Shown here: in pieces, positions 1 through 8,736 of the stretch | How positions within the stretch are numbered: position 1 is the stretch's first letter | Layout: every line of letters begins with the position of its first letter | DNA from: Mesorhizobium sp. M1E.F.Ca.ET.045.02.1.1 | GTDB lineage: Bacteria; Pseudomonadota; Alphaproteobacteria; Rhizobiales; Rhizobiaceae | DNA length: 64,000 nucleotides | Direction of reading: 5' to 3' | NCBI RefSeq assembly: GCF_003952485.1 | Contig: NZ_CP034447.1 | Span: 62,001 to 126,000, forward strand | Notes under the pieces: generated by a model | What the model saw: the letters and a program-made list of their open reading frames with translations, nothing else | Databases searched by the model: none | What the model was told of the DNA's origin: nothing | Translations under genes and position numbers: made by a program

Positions 1-768
1 GGCGAAATCCTGATGATTGAGGGCATCGAGAATCCCGGGCCGGGTGAGGTTCGGAAAGCCGAGGATGGTCAGTGTGCGAAGATGCTGCTCACCCAGCATC
101 GGCTCCAGGCCACCGGCAAGCGGCGCATCGACCAGGATGGCATCCAGATATATCGGCGTTTCCGGGACCATGATAGGATGGCGTCGAGGCGAAATCGTGC
201 CGTGGAGATAGGTCAACGTCTGAGCATCATCGAGGACGCGTACTTCGGGCATGAAGCCCGAGAAGAGATCGAGCACGCGGTTGGTCTCGTCACGGAACCT
301 CGCCAGATCCTGGCGCCAGTCTCTTTCTCCTTGGGAATAATGAGAGTCGACGAGCGCGCTTTCCGCGCGCGCCTGGGCGTCGGGCGGTGGCATAAACACT
401 AAGGTCACATGATAGCGGCTCTCGTAGTGCGCTACCTTCCCCTCGAAAGCAGCGCGGCGTTCTTCGTCGACCAGCCACGACGCGGCGTCAGGAAAATGCG
501 AGTTCGGATAGCCCAGCGCTTCTATGCGCTCGGCCTCAAAGAACAATGCCCAGCCAGAGCCAAGGCGTCTGAGAGCATTGTTCGCCCGGCCGCAAATGCC
601 GACGAGTTCAGCCTCCGTCGCACTTTCGAGATCCGGGCCGCGGAACCGCAACGTCCGCTGAAAGCTGCCGTCCTTGTTGAGCACGATGCCGGGCGCCACC
701 AAGGCAGCCCAGGGTAGATGGTCGGCAAGCCGGTCGGCTTTGCTTCGATATTCCGAAAGGTTCAGCAT
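1..768 (-). CDS. trbE: Conjugal transfer ATPase TrbE (VirB4 family), C-terminus beyond the window
   Basis: This is the N-terminal 256 codons of a TrbE/VirB4-type ATPase that energises assembly of the mating-pair apparatus at the inner membrane. The reading frame is open to the window edge, so the Walker motifs, which lie later in the protein, are not visible. The start is an ATG at 768 that overlaps the trbD stop (ATGCTGA arrangement), typical of translational coupling in trb operons. The visible part begins MLNLSEYRSKADRLADHLPW, the classic TrbE opening. It is the last visible gene of a leftward trbB-C-D-E run. The identity rests on family recognition plus gene order. Confidence 0.9.
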   Translation of the reverse strand, partial: MLNLSEYRSKADRLADHLPWAALVAPGIVLNKDGSFQRTLRFRGPDLESATEAELVGICGRANNALRRLGSGWALFFEAERIEALGYPNSHFPDAASWLVDEERRAAFEGKVAHYESRYHVTLVFMPPPDAQARAESALVDSHYSQGERDWRQDLARFRDETNRVLDLFSGFMPEVRVLDDAQTLTYLHGTISPRRHPIMVPETPIYLDAILVDAPLAGGLEPMLGEQHLRTLTILGFPNLTRPGILDALNHQDFA

Positions 769-1034
769 GCAAGCCACCCCTTCAGACGAAGGTGGCGCAC
801 AAGCACGCTGGCGAAGTCCGGATCGCGTCTTGCGGCAAAGACCGCTAACGAGTGGCCCGCGATCCAAAGCACCAGACCAGCAATCCATTGCTGCAAGCCG
901 AAGCCAAGGGCCGCGGCCACTGTACCGTTGAGGATCGCCACCGCGCGCGGAGCCCCGCCGAGCAGGATCGGCTCGGTCAGCGCACGGTGGACCGGTACTG
1001 CGAAGCCCTCGATATGCTGCTCCCCGGCGGCCAT
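762..1034 (-). CDS. trbD: Conjugal transfer protein TrbD (VirB3-like)
   Basis: A 90-residue small inner-membrane component of the mating-pair formation complex, counterpart of VirB3. It has a hydrophilic N-terminus with a VPVHRALTEPILLGGAPR segment typical of TrbD/VirB3, followed by two adjoining hydrophobic stretches (about residues 33-65). The ATG at 1034 overlaps the trbC stop by one base (TGATG), and its own stop overlaps the trbE start. A much longer reading frame continues upstream of this ATG, but that extension is antisense-like composition over trbC and trbB and is not real. Confidence 0.88.
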   Translation of the reverse strand: MAAGEQHIEGFAVPVHRALTEPILLGGAPRAVAILNGTVAAALGFGLQQWIAGLVLWIAGHSLAVFAARRDPDFASVLVRHLRLKGWLAC

Positions 1035-1342
1035 CAGACGAGCGCCCCACCACCGAAGGAGAAGAAGGAGAGGAAGAAGCTCGATGCCGCGAAGGCGATC
1101 GACAGACCGAAGACGATCTGAATCAGGCGCCGAAAACCACCGGCGGTGTCGCCGAAGGCAAGCGTCAGGCCGGTGGTGATAATGATGATCACCGCAACGA
1201 TCTTGGCGACCGGTCCCTGCACCGACTCCAGGATCTGCTGCAGCGGCTGCTCCCACGGCATGCCGGAGCCGGCCGCATAAACGGGGGCCGTGATAAGAAA
1301 CGCGAGCGCTGTGGACGAAAGAAAGCGAAGCTTCTTGCGCAT
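1034..1342 (-). CDS. trbC: Conjugal transfer pilin TrbC (VirB2-like)
   Basis: A 102-residue prepilin of the conjugative pilus. An N-terminal signal peptide with an AYA-type cleavage region (about residues 1-24) is followed by two hydrophobic segments (about 45-62 and 74-95), the usual architecture of TrbC/VirB2 pilins. It lies 12 bases downstream of trbB and abuts trbD, in the canonical trbB-C-D-E order. The mature subunit would be processed and assembled into the pilus; cyclisation, known for RP4 TrbC, cannot be judged here. Confidence 0.88.
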   Translation of the reverse strand: MRKKLRFLSSTALAFLITAPVYAAGSGMPWEQPLQQILESVQGPVAKIVAVIIIITTGLTLAFGDTAGGFRRLIQIVFGLSIAFAASSFFLSFFSFGGGALV

Positions 1343-1354
1343 GAGGAAGGCCTT

Positions 1355-2323
1355 TCAAAGCTGCTGGAGTTGCGAAAGCGTGAGCGGGGCAACGGCGTAA
1401 TCGCCGCTGCCGTCGAGACCGGTGACCTCGGCGATTGCGTCGATGTGGCGCGACGAGCCGCGGCCGGCGATGAAGACGAGCAGGTCGACGGCATCGGCGA
1501 TGAGGCGGCGGGGAACGGTGACGACTGCTTCCTGTGCGAGCTGCTCGATACGGTAGAGTGCGGAGCGCGCCGAATTGGCGTGAACCGTGGCGATGCCGCC
1601 GGGGTGCCCGGTGTTCCATGCCTTCAGCATGTCGAGTGCTTCCGCACCTCTTACTTCGCCGACGATGATGCGGTCGGGCCTGAGCCGCAGCGTTGAGCGC
1701 ACGAGATCGGCAAGGGTGACCGAGCCCCGCCTCGTTCTCAGGGCAACGCAGTCCCTGGCCGCGCACTGCAGTTCGCGCGTGTCCTCGATGAGGATCACCC
1801 GCTCGTCGCATTCTGCGACCTCCGCCAGCAGCGCATTGGCAAGGGTTGTCTTGCCCGAAGACGTGCCGCCGGCGACCAGGATGTTGCGCCGCTCGCGGAC
1901 TGCCCTCTTGAGCACATCGACCTGCAGCGGCAGCATGATCCGGTCCGCGACATAGTCGGCCAGCGTGTAGAGCTTTGCCGCTGGTTTACGGATGGCAAAG
2001 CATGGCGCGAGCACGACCGGCGGCAGCAGACCCTCGAAGCGCTCGCCCGACGGCAGTTCGGCACTGACAATCGGATTGTCCGCGTGCGCCTCGACCCGCA
2101 CATGGGAGGCGACCAGGCGGATGATGCGTTCCGCCTCGGACGGGTGCAGATGCACGCCCGTATTGACTCGGCCCTCGCCCAGCCGGTCGAGCCGCAGCGC
2201 ACCGTCGGGATTGACCATCACCTCGATGACGGACGGATCGGCAAGGGCTTCGGTGATTGCCGGACCCAGGGCGGTGCGCAGCATGACACGCCGCCGGTGG
2301 TCGGCCTCGGGATGAGAGCTCAT
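1355..2323 (-). CDS. trbB: Conjugal transfer ATPase TrbB (VirB11 family)
   Basis: A 322-residue cytoplasmic hexameric ATPase of the VirB11/TrbB family that powers pilus assembly and substrate transfer. The Walker A motif GGTSSGKTT is seen near residues 150-158, followed by the Asp box (VILIEDT), a Walker B-like RPDRIIVGEVRG and a conserved HANS histidine region. Length and motifs are normal. The ATG at 2323 overlaps the stop of the upstream CopG-like gene (ATGA), so the two are probably co-translated. It heads the visible trbBCDE run. Confidence 0.93.
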   Translation of the reverse strand: MSSHPEADHRRRVMLRTALGPAITEALADPSVIEVMVNPDGALRLDRLGEGRVNTGVHLHPSEAERIIRLVASHVRVEAHADNPIVSAELPSGERFEGLLPPVVLAPCFAIRKPAAKLYTLADYVADRIMLPLQVDVLKRAVRERRNILVAGGTSSGKTTLANALLAEVAECDERVILIEDTRELQCAARDCVALRTRRGSVTLADLVRSTLRLRPDRIIVGEVRGAEALDMLKAWNTGHPGGIATVHANSARSALYRIEQLAQEAVVTVPRRLIADAVDLLVFIAGRGSSRHIDAIAEVTGLDGSGDYAVAPLTLSQLQQL

Positions 2324-2733
2324 CCTTCCCCTCCCCCACCATTGTCTTTGCTAAGCGACCTTTTGCCGGAAGCGATCTGGCGGCCGACCTGCTCAACGAA
2401 TTTGTCAAAACGCTCCTGGGCAATCGCCTGGGTCGCCCTGTCCGGCACAGGCGTGTGGGCATGAAGCGTGATCGAAAAGCGGATGAAGAGCGCCAGACTC
2501 TCCAGGATCACCTCGGCATCGCGCCTGACGTGGGCAAGGTCGCGGGAGAGCCGGTCAAGCCTTACGCCGTAGCGCCGATCGAACTCGTTCTCGCCACGCC
2601 GCTCGATGAACGCCTCGACCGCCTTCGCCACGATCGCTGATTTGGTCGTTGACGGATCGCGACTGAGGTTGTCCAGTTTCTCGCTGAGCTCCGGCTCAAG
2701 CAGAAACTGATGGCGAATGCGGTGGGGCTTCAT
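2320..2733 (-). CDS. CopG-like ribbon-helix-helix protein of the transfer region
   Basis: A 137-residue protein whose N-terminal part (HQFLLEPELSEKLDNLSRDPSTTKSAIVAKAVEAFI) has the pattern of a CopG/ribbon-helix-helix DNA-binding domain with high-affinity helix spacing; the rest is basic and probably helical. I chose the internal ATG at 2733 because homologues next to trbB begin MKPHRIRH; an in-frame start at 2796 would add 21 residues of unlikely composition. The gene sits between traG and trbB, is coupled to trbB, and may regulate the transfer operon or help the relaxosome. A role has not been shown. Confidence 0.75.
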   Translation of the reverse strand: MKPHRIRHQFLLEPELSEKLDNLSRDPSTTKSAIVAKAVEAFIERRGENEFDRRYGVRLDRLSRDLAHVRRDAEVILESLALFIRFSITLHAHTPVPDRATQAIAQERFDKFVEQVGRQIASGKRSLSKDNGGGGEG

Positions 2734-2849
2734 GCGGCTCGTTCCGACGGCCCGGCGTTGCGCCGGCGACGGGAGAAGGATCGGCCAGACGCTCAAAATT
2801 GCTTATGGCCGTTATCTACGCTGAGATGCGCTCTGCAACTCAGCGGACT

Positions 2850-4880
2850 TCAGAAGCCGGGAATGACATCCTTGTCGTCGCCCCTGCCCTCGTTGATACC
2901 GTAGGCGCGGGCCGCAGTGGAAATCCGATCCATGACACGCTTGTCCGCGAGCGCTTCGCTGTCATCGTCTGCGGGCTTCAACAGATCGGCCTGATCGGGC
3001 TCTTGAGAGACAACAACGTCTTCTACGGGCAGGCTTGGATGGCGTTGCTGCTGAACGCCTCCCTCGTCTTCAACTGGCGCGTCGGCGCTTTCGTCGTCCG
3101 CAGCAAGTCGGCTATCGACGCTGCACACTTGTCCAGTCCAGCCGTCCGGGCGTGATGCAGGGCAGTCCGCATAGGGACCGTCGCGCAGCACCGGCGCAGG
3201 CAGCACCCGGTCTGTGAAATTCTGATCCTGATAATAGCGCAGCTTCTTGGCGCGGATCGGCGGCAACCCAGAAACCAGGACCAATTCGTCTGACGGCGGC
3301 AATTGCATCACCTCGCCTGGCGTCAGGAGCGGGCGCGCGGTTTCCTGGCGGCTCACCATGACATGCGAAAGCCAGGGCGCAAGCCGATGGCCCGCATAGT
3401 TGCGCATCGACCTAAGTTCGGTTGCGGTGCCGAGGGCATCCGAGATGCGCTTGGCCGTGCGTTCGTCATTGGAGGAAAAGGCAATTCGCACGTGGCAATT
3501 GTCGAGAATAGCATTGTTCTCGCCATAGGCCTTTGAAACCTGGTTCAAAGATTGTGCGATCAGATAGGAGCGAATGCCATAACCTGCCATGAAGGCGAGC
3601 GCCGTCTCGAAGAAGTCGAGGCGACCGAGCGCCGGAAACTCGTCCAGCATCATGAGCAGTTGATGCTTACGGCTCTTCTTCGGGTCCCCCTCCAGGCGCT
3701 CCGTCAACCGCCTGCCGATCTGGTTCAAGATCAGTCGCACCAAAGGCTTGGTGCGCGAGATATCCGAAGGCGGCACGACCAGATAGAGCGACAGCGGTCG
3801 CTCTCCATCCACTAGGTCAGCGATGCGCCAGTCGCAGGACGAAGTGGCCGTCGCGACCGTTGGATCACGATAAAGCCCGAGAAAGGACATGGCGGTCGAG
3901 AGGACGCCTGAGCGCTCGTTCTCCGACTTGTTCAGGAGTTCGCGAGCCGCCGAGGCCACTACGGGATGGACCTGAGGGTTATGCCCCGTCCCGAGATGGT
4001 TTGTCGTCATCATCCGCTGTAGCGTTGCGGCAAACGAGCGTTGCGGGTCCGACAGGAAGGTGGCGACGCGGGCCAGCGTCTTTTCCTCTTCAGCGTAGAG
4101 CACGTGCAAAATGGCGCCAACTAGGAGTGAATGGCTGGTCTTCTCCCAGTGGTTCCGTCGCTCCAGCGCGCCCTCGGGATCGACGAGGATGTCGGCGATG
4201 TTTTGAACGTCTCGGATCTCATCTGGGCCTTTGCGTACCTCCAGCAGCGGGTTGTAGCGTGCCGATCTCGGGTCGGTCGGATTGAACAGAAGGCAGTACG
4301 AGAATTTCGACCGCCAGCCGGAGGTCAACTGCCAATTTTCGCCTTTTATATCATGAATGATGGCAGACCCGGTCCAGGAAAGTAGCGTTGGAACAACCAG
4401 CCCCACGCCCTTGCCCGAACGCGTCGGCGCAAATGCCATGACGTGCTCCGGGCCGTCATGGCGCAGATAGCGATCGTTCAGCCTACCGAGGAAAACGCCC
4501 GCCGGCCGTAACAACCCTGCCGTCTCGACCTCATGAGTCGTGGCCCACCGTGAAGACCCATAGGTCGTAACCGACCCGCGCTGTCGCGCGCGCAAAAGCG
4601 AGCCAGCGATTGCGGCGGCACAGCCCAGGAATCCGCTGGCGCCTGCAAGCGTACCGGCTTTGTCGAAGACCTCCGGCGCATAAGCATCGAAGTGGAACCA
4701 CCATTCAAACAGCTTCCACGGCTTGTAGATTGGCCAGCCGGCGAAGAGAAACCATGGTGCGCCGAGAGGCGTCTGGTAGGTCAGCATTTGAGCGCACCAT
4801 TGGGTTGCCGTCCATACGCCGATAATGACAATTGCGCACACAACGGCGATCTGCCCGATCAGTAGCTTCGTAGGTGTCAT
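2850..4880 (-). CDS. traG: Type IV coupling protein TraG (VirD4 family)
   Basis: A 676-residue inner-membrane coupling protein that delivers the relaxase-DNA complex to the mating channel. There are two or three N-terminal membrane segments within the first 100 residues, Walker A PTRSGKGVG at about 150-159 and Walker B LLMMLDEFP, with the VirD4/TraG motifs AQSLNQ and NCHVRIAF. An in-frame ATG at 4913 would add 11 residues; the start at 4880 (MTPTKLL) matches family starts. It is transcribed toward the trb genes. The C-terminal 80 residues are acidic and of low conservation, as is usual for coupling proteins. Confidence 0.93.
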   Translation of the reverse strand: MTPTKLLIGQIAVVCAIVIIGVWTATQWCAQMLTYQTPLGAPWFLFAGWPIYKPWKLFEWWFHFDAYAPEVFDKAGTLAGASGFLGCAAAIAGSLLRARQRGSVTTYGSSRWATTHEVETAGLLRPAGVFLGRLNDRYLRHDGPEHVMAFAPTRSGKGVGLVVPTLLSWTGSAIIHDIKGENWQLTSGWRSKFSYCLLFNPTDPRSARYNPLLEVRKGPDEIRDVQNIADILVDPEGALERRNHWEKTSHSLLVGAILHVLYAEEEKTLARVATFLSDPQRSFAATLQRMMTTNHLGTGHNPQVHPVVASAARELLNKSENERSGVLSTAMSFLGLYRDPTVATATSSCDWRIADLVDGERPLSLYLVVPPSDISRTKPLVRLILNQIGRRLTERLEGDPKKSRKHQLLMMLDEFPALGRLDFFETALAFMAGYGIRSYLIAQSLNQVSKAYGENNAILDNCHVRIAFSSNDERTAKRISDALGTATELRSMRNYAGHRLAPWLSHVMVSRQETARPLLTPGEVMQLPPSDELVLVSGLPPIRAKKLRYYQDQNFTDRVLPAPVLRDGPYADCPASRPDGWTGQVCSVDSRLAADDESADAPVEDEGGVQQQRHPSLPVEDVVVSQEPDQADLLKPADDDSEALADKRVMDRISTAARAYGINEGRGDDKDVIPGF

Positions 4881-5098
4881 CGGCTTGGCCCGCTGAACAA
4901 CGCGACCTAGCATCGCGCGGCGCAGCCGGGACAGGAATGTTCCTCACATACGATTTGGGAGCAATGAACGACTTCCTACGTATCAGGTCGGTCAGCACGC
5001 GTGTTGCGCCTTCACGCGACACCATCCGCCACTCCATCCTTTCCATTCACCCTGAGGCCCGGCGCCGCCGACAGTTGCGTGACCGCTCCTCCGCAAAG

Positions 5099-8000
5099 TT
5101 ATCTTCTGCGTTCAGGGAGCCACGGCGCCTGGGCTGGCTGATGAACACCGTCCGCTCGCGCATGTGGGGTCGAATTGATTTGTGCCCAAGTGGAGGCAGG
5201 CTCGTCTTCCAACAGTTGCCGCAGTTCCCCTGGCTCGAACGCCATCATCGGTGGGGAAGCGGGTTCATCCTCCAACAGTTGCCGCAGTTCCCCTGGCTCG
5301 AACGCCATCATCGGTGGGGAAGCGGGTTCATCCTCCAACAGCTGCCGCAGTTCCCCTGGCTGGAACGCCATCATTGGTGGGGAGGCAGGCTCGTCCTCCA
5401 ACAGTTGCCGCAGTTCCCCTGGCTCGAACGCCATCATTGGTGGGGAGGCAGGTTCGTCCTCCAACAGTTGCCGCAGTTCCCCTGGCTCGAACGCCATCAT
5501 TGGTGGGGAGGCAGGCTCGTCTTCCAACAGTTGCCGCAGTTCCCCTGGCTCGAATGCCATCATCGGTGGGGAGGCGGGTTCATCCTCCAGCAGCTGCCGC
5601 GGCTCTTCCTCGTGCGGCAAGCGCCTCCTTAGCCGGTCTTGCAGCGCCTGCCGATCGGCAACGAGGTTGTCGAGGGGCAGCGGCTCGTGGTCTGGCCGCT
5701 GCCCTTTCACCAATCGTTCAACCAGCGCCCACGTGCCCTCCAGGACAAATACGCCGCAATCATAATGGTTCGTCTGTCTGGCCATGGGGGCTGGCGCCAA
5801 GGTGGCATTCAGCAGTCCTGCGAGCTGTTTTGCAGGCACGTCGTTATATCCCTCTCGCTGGAGGGAGTCGTAGTGATAGGCGAACCGCCTTTCCGGGTCG
5901 CGGCGATCAACGAGCAGCAGCGACCAATGGGTGCCGGGGCTAGTAGCCGTGCCATTATTCACTGGCAAGAACAGGAAGTCGGCTGTGGCGTTGTTTTGAT
6001 TATAGATGGACTGCAATATGCCTCGAGCGTCTTGCGGCGACGTGTGTCGCAGTAGATGGGATACGGAAGGATCCACCAGCCGAGTCCGGGCAGCGAGCGC
6101 CGGATTGATCCCCTGCAGTTGCCCCTCCAGCAAATTGTAATCTCTCTGGATATGGGCGTCGCTCAGCCATTCGGCGGCGCCGAGCACCCGCCCCGTTGCA
6201 ACGTTGGACGGGGCTGTCGGATCGAGCGCCCCGATCTGAGCCCCAGAGGAACTGGTAGTCAGTGTGGTCACATCAACCAGTGGAAGGCCGCGGTAGGTGC
6301 CTGGCAGCCTAGCGGTTGCTGGCGAGGCGGGTTGGGGAGCTCTTGCCGGTGCCGCTGGCCCAGCTTCAGCAGCGGCCCCAACGCGCCTGGTGACTGCGTC
6401 TGCCGGATGAGCAGAAAGGACAGTTTCGCGCCCGAGCACAATGCGCGGCAGGATATCCCGGAGGTGAGCCAATGCAGAACTGATACTTAGCCTATTACCA
6501 TAGGAGACAGCCTTGAAGCTCTCAACATCTTTATCCAGCGATTTGTCGTGAATCCGAGCCGCAATCCCAAGCTTGTTATTTTGACGCAGGTACTGACTAA
6601 AATGTCTAAGAAAATTTGTATAGCCGCCCACGGTATCTGGATTCCGTCCGGTCGCAGGCGCTGCCAGGTACTCCTTGGTCGAAGCGGCTCTGTAATTTCT
6701 AATGAGCTCGGCATCGTCAGGATAGGGGATCACGACAGGGCGAGCCATAATCTGGGCTCCGCCTGTCGACTTCTTGAGGTAACGCAGTGCGCCAGCCACG
6801 GTGGAGGAACCACCCGTACTCTCGTACTCCTTGAGATCCTGATCCAGCGACGAATGGTAAAGCCGAGCAGCAAACCCTGGCTTGTTGTTTTGAAGGAGCC
6901 ACCGACTAAAGCCGAAAAGAGAATTTACATTGTAAGTGACCGTGTTCGCTTTGGCCTTACCCGCGTGGAATGCTGCCCTCAGCCCTTCGATAGCGGTCGC
7001 ATCGTTGGAATAGACAGGACGCTTGTCGGCACCGTCGGGGACTACAATTGGACGATCCGGCTGCACTGTCGAGGCCATCGACCCACCACCTCCGGGATGC
7101 GGTGCTGGGGTGGATTCGTGCTCATCCCTCTGCCTGACGAGCTGCGCCTCACATTCCGGTGTAGCCACCTTATGAGGATCCTGCATCGGTTCGATCCCCT
7201 CCATCTCCTGCTGCAACCAAGCCAAAGCTTGGCGAGCGGCCTGCGCGGCTTCATCAACCGCGGAGGATGTCTCCACACCTCTGGCGGACGCCGGCAGAGC
7301 CTGCTCCGCCCGCCGTCGAAAGAGCTCTGGCGAGGCGGATTTCTCCGCCCACAATCTGGGCTGCGTAGCGAGTCCCCGTCCAGATTTATGTGGCACCGCC
7401 TCGCTTGGCAGCGGGCTGCTCCTGTCCCGTGCAGCTACCAGCTCCTCCGGGGCGCCCTGGTCGCCGTGGCGCCAGTTCAAGTGAGGGACGGCCTCTCCAA
7501 AGTCGGGCGCTTGGTGTTGGTGCGCGGTTGGGGCGAGAGACAATGGTAGATCGGTGCCCTCCTTATAACCTACCGGCAGGAGCTCCTCTGGCCAATCGAA
7601 TCCCTGCTGTGGTGCGGTATGCTGAGCAGCGTCGCCACGGGGACGAGCCTCCATGCTGACCGCGTTTTCCAGATGATTCCCGAGTATAACGCGCGGCGGG
7701 TTCTTGCGGAGATAAACCAGCGCAGATTCGATCGGAGCTCCACCATTAGAGGAGGCGGCCTTGTAGCTCTCAACATCTTTATCCAGCGATTTATCGTAAA
7801 TGCGACCCGCAATTCCGAGCTTGTCATTTTGACGTAGGTAATGACTGAAATGGTTAAGAGCAGTTGCGTAGCCGCTCGCGGATCTGAAATGTCTGGTGAG
7901 CGCGGCGTCGTCAGGATGGGGGTTCAGGACAGCGCGACCCACAATCGGGCCGGCTCCGCCCATCGACTTCATCAATTGACGCAGTGCGCCAGCCACGGTG

Positions 8001-8671
8001 GAGGAACCACCCCTACTCTCGTACTCCTCGAGATCCTGGCTCAGCGACGGATGGTAAAGCCGAGCAGCAAGCCCTGGCTTGTTGTTTTGAAAGAGCCAAC
8101 GACTAAAGCCGAAAAGAGAATTTGTGCTGCGAGTGACCGTGTCCGGCCTGGCTTTACCCGCAAGGAGTGCTGACTTCAGCCCTTCGATGGCGGTGGCATC
8201 GTTGGAATAAACAGGACGCTTGTCGGCACCGTCGGGGACCACAATTGGACGATCCGGCTGCACTGTCGAGGGCATCGACCCGTCGAGATGCGGTGCTGGG
8301 GTGTATTCGTGCTCGTCCCCCTGCATCACAAGTTGCGCCTCCCGTTCCGATGTACCCACCTGATGGGTGGGGAGTTGCATCATCACGCGAGCGCCTGAGT
8401 TGCCAACCTCACCTGGTTGCCGCTCAGTGACAGCATGCTGCAGATTGCTTTGGATCCTCTGCCTCTTCGTTGGTCTCAACTCACCTTTACCATGCGAGCC
8501 ATTGACGAGGACCTCCTCGCCTGGCGCACCCATCAACTCGTCCGCCGCCTGCAGTTCGCCCAAGTGCTGCTCAAAACCGGCTTGGCCGGCCTGTCCGCTT
8601 GCTCGTGCGGTACGGCGTGCTGCACCTGCAGCCAAGCTGCCACGATGAATGTCTAGTTTGTACGGGTGCAC
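5099..8671 (-). CDS. NopD/XopD-like C48 (SUMO protease) type III effector
   Basis: A roughly 1190-residue protein with a C-terminal Ulp1/C48 cysteine peptidase domain. From the GTG start at 8671 the triad is His915 (GTHWSLLLVD), Asp935 (YHYDS) and Cys972 (NHYDCGVFV), with Gln966 for the oxyanion hole. Upstream are four copies of a helical unit of the type FSxxLxxNxKxGxAxR; downstream come seven QLLEDEPAS motifs in a 21-residue repeat. The GTG is preferred over an ATG at 8695 because it has a GAGG sequence 5 bases upstream, while the ATG lies only 6 bases from the tts box. Known family members (XopD, NopD) deSUMOylate host plant proteins. The effector role is inferred from the tts box and the domain. 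Confidence 0.82.
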   Translation of the reverse strand: MHPYKLDIHRGSLAAGAARRTARASGQAGQAGFEQHLGELQAADELMGAPGEEVLVNGSHGKGELRPTKRQRIQSNLQHAVTERQPGEVGNSGARVMMQLPTHQVGTSEREAQLVMQGDEHEYTPAPHLDGSMPSTVQPDRPIVVPDGADKRPVYSNDATAIEGLKSALLAGKARPDTVTRSTNSLFGFSRWLFQNNKPGLAARLYHPSLSQDLEEYESRGGSSTVAGALRQLMKSMGGAGPIVGRAVLNPHPDDAALTRHFRSASGYATALNHFSHYLRQNDKLGIAGRIYDKSLDKDVESYKAASSNGGAPIESALVYLRKNPPRVILGNHLENAVSMEARPRGDAAQHTAPQQGFDWPEELLPVGYKEGTDLPLSLAPTAHQHQAPDFGEAVPHLNWRHGDQGAPEELVAARDRSSPLPSEAVPHKSGRGLATQPRLWAEKSASPELFRRRAEQALPASARGVETSSAVDEAAQAARQALAWLQQEMEGIEPMQDPHKVATPECEAQLVRQRDEHESTPAPHPGGGGSMASTVQPDRPIVVPDGADKRPVYSNDATAIEGLRAAFHAGKAKANTVTYNVNSLFGFSRWLLQNNKPGFAARLYHSSLDQDLKEYESTGGSSTVAGALRYLKKSTGGAQIMARPVVIPYPDDAELIRNYRAASTKEYLAAPATGRNPDTVGGYTNFLRHFSQYLRQNNKLGIAARIHDKSLDKDVESFKAVSYGNRLSISSALAHLRDILPRIVLGRETVLSAHPADAVTRRVGAAAEAGPAAPARAPQPASPATARLPGTYRGLPLVDVTTLTTSSSGAQIGALDPTAPSNVATGRVLGAAEWLSDAHIQRDYNLLEGQLQGINPALAARTRLVDPSVSHLLRHTSPQDARGILQSIYNQNNATADFLFLPVNNGTATSPGTHWSLLLVDRRDPERRFAYHYDSLQREGYNDVPAKQLAGLLNATLAPAPMARQTNHYDCGVFVLEGTWALVERLVKGQRPDHEPLPLDNLVADRQALQDRLRRRLPHEEEPRQLLEDEPASPPMMAFEPGELRQLLEDEPASPPMMAFEPGELRQLLEDEPASPPMMAFEPGELRQLLEDEPASPPMMAFQPGELRQLLEDEPASPPMMAFEPGELRQLLEDEPASPPMMAFEPGELRQLLEDEPASTWAQINSTPHARADGVHQPAQAPWLPERRR
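5205..5612 (-). repeat. 63-bp tandem repeats in the effector gene
   Basis: Six full 63-base units plus a seventh partial one, with near-identical copies at spacing 5211, 5274, 5337, 5400, 5463, 5526 and 5589. They are in frame and encode a 21-residue unit containing QLLEDEPASPPMMAFEPGE. Because copies differ by only a few bases, unit number is likely to vary between strains. They are coding repeats, not a CRISPR array. Confidence 0.95.
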
Positions 8672-8700
8672 GCTATCCTCACTTCCACAGATCACATGAG

Positions 8701-8736
8701 CAACCTACTCAGGCAAGCTTTCGAGAGGCTGACGAG
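8701..8736 (-). promoter_or_regulatory. tts box (TtsI operator) for the effector gene
   Basis: Read on the minus strand this gives GTCAGCCTCTCGAAAGCT followed by a GAGTAG segment, a close match to the rhizobial tts-box consensus (GTCAG-CTT-TCGAAAGCT then CTA). It ends about 30 bases before the proposed GTG start, so the effector is expected to be induced by TtsI, whose gene lies at 55143-55829. Confidence 0.85.

Noticed and set aside
762..1811. 349-residue frame covering trbD and running back over trbC and trbB
   Set aside because: Only the last 90 residues are TrbD; the rest is Arg-rich shadow sequence over trbC and trbB.
5205..5612. Possible CRISPR-like direct repeats
   Set aside because: The units are contiguous 63-bp coding repeats without variable spacers, and no cas genes are present.
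5175..5943. Repeat-rich open frames on the plus strand opposite the effector
   Set aside because: They are the reverse translation of the 63-bp coding repeats and have no ribosome site.
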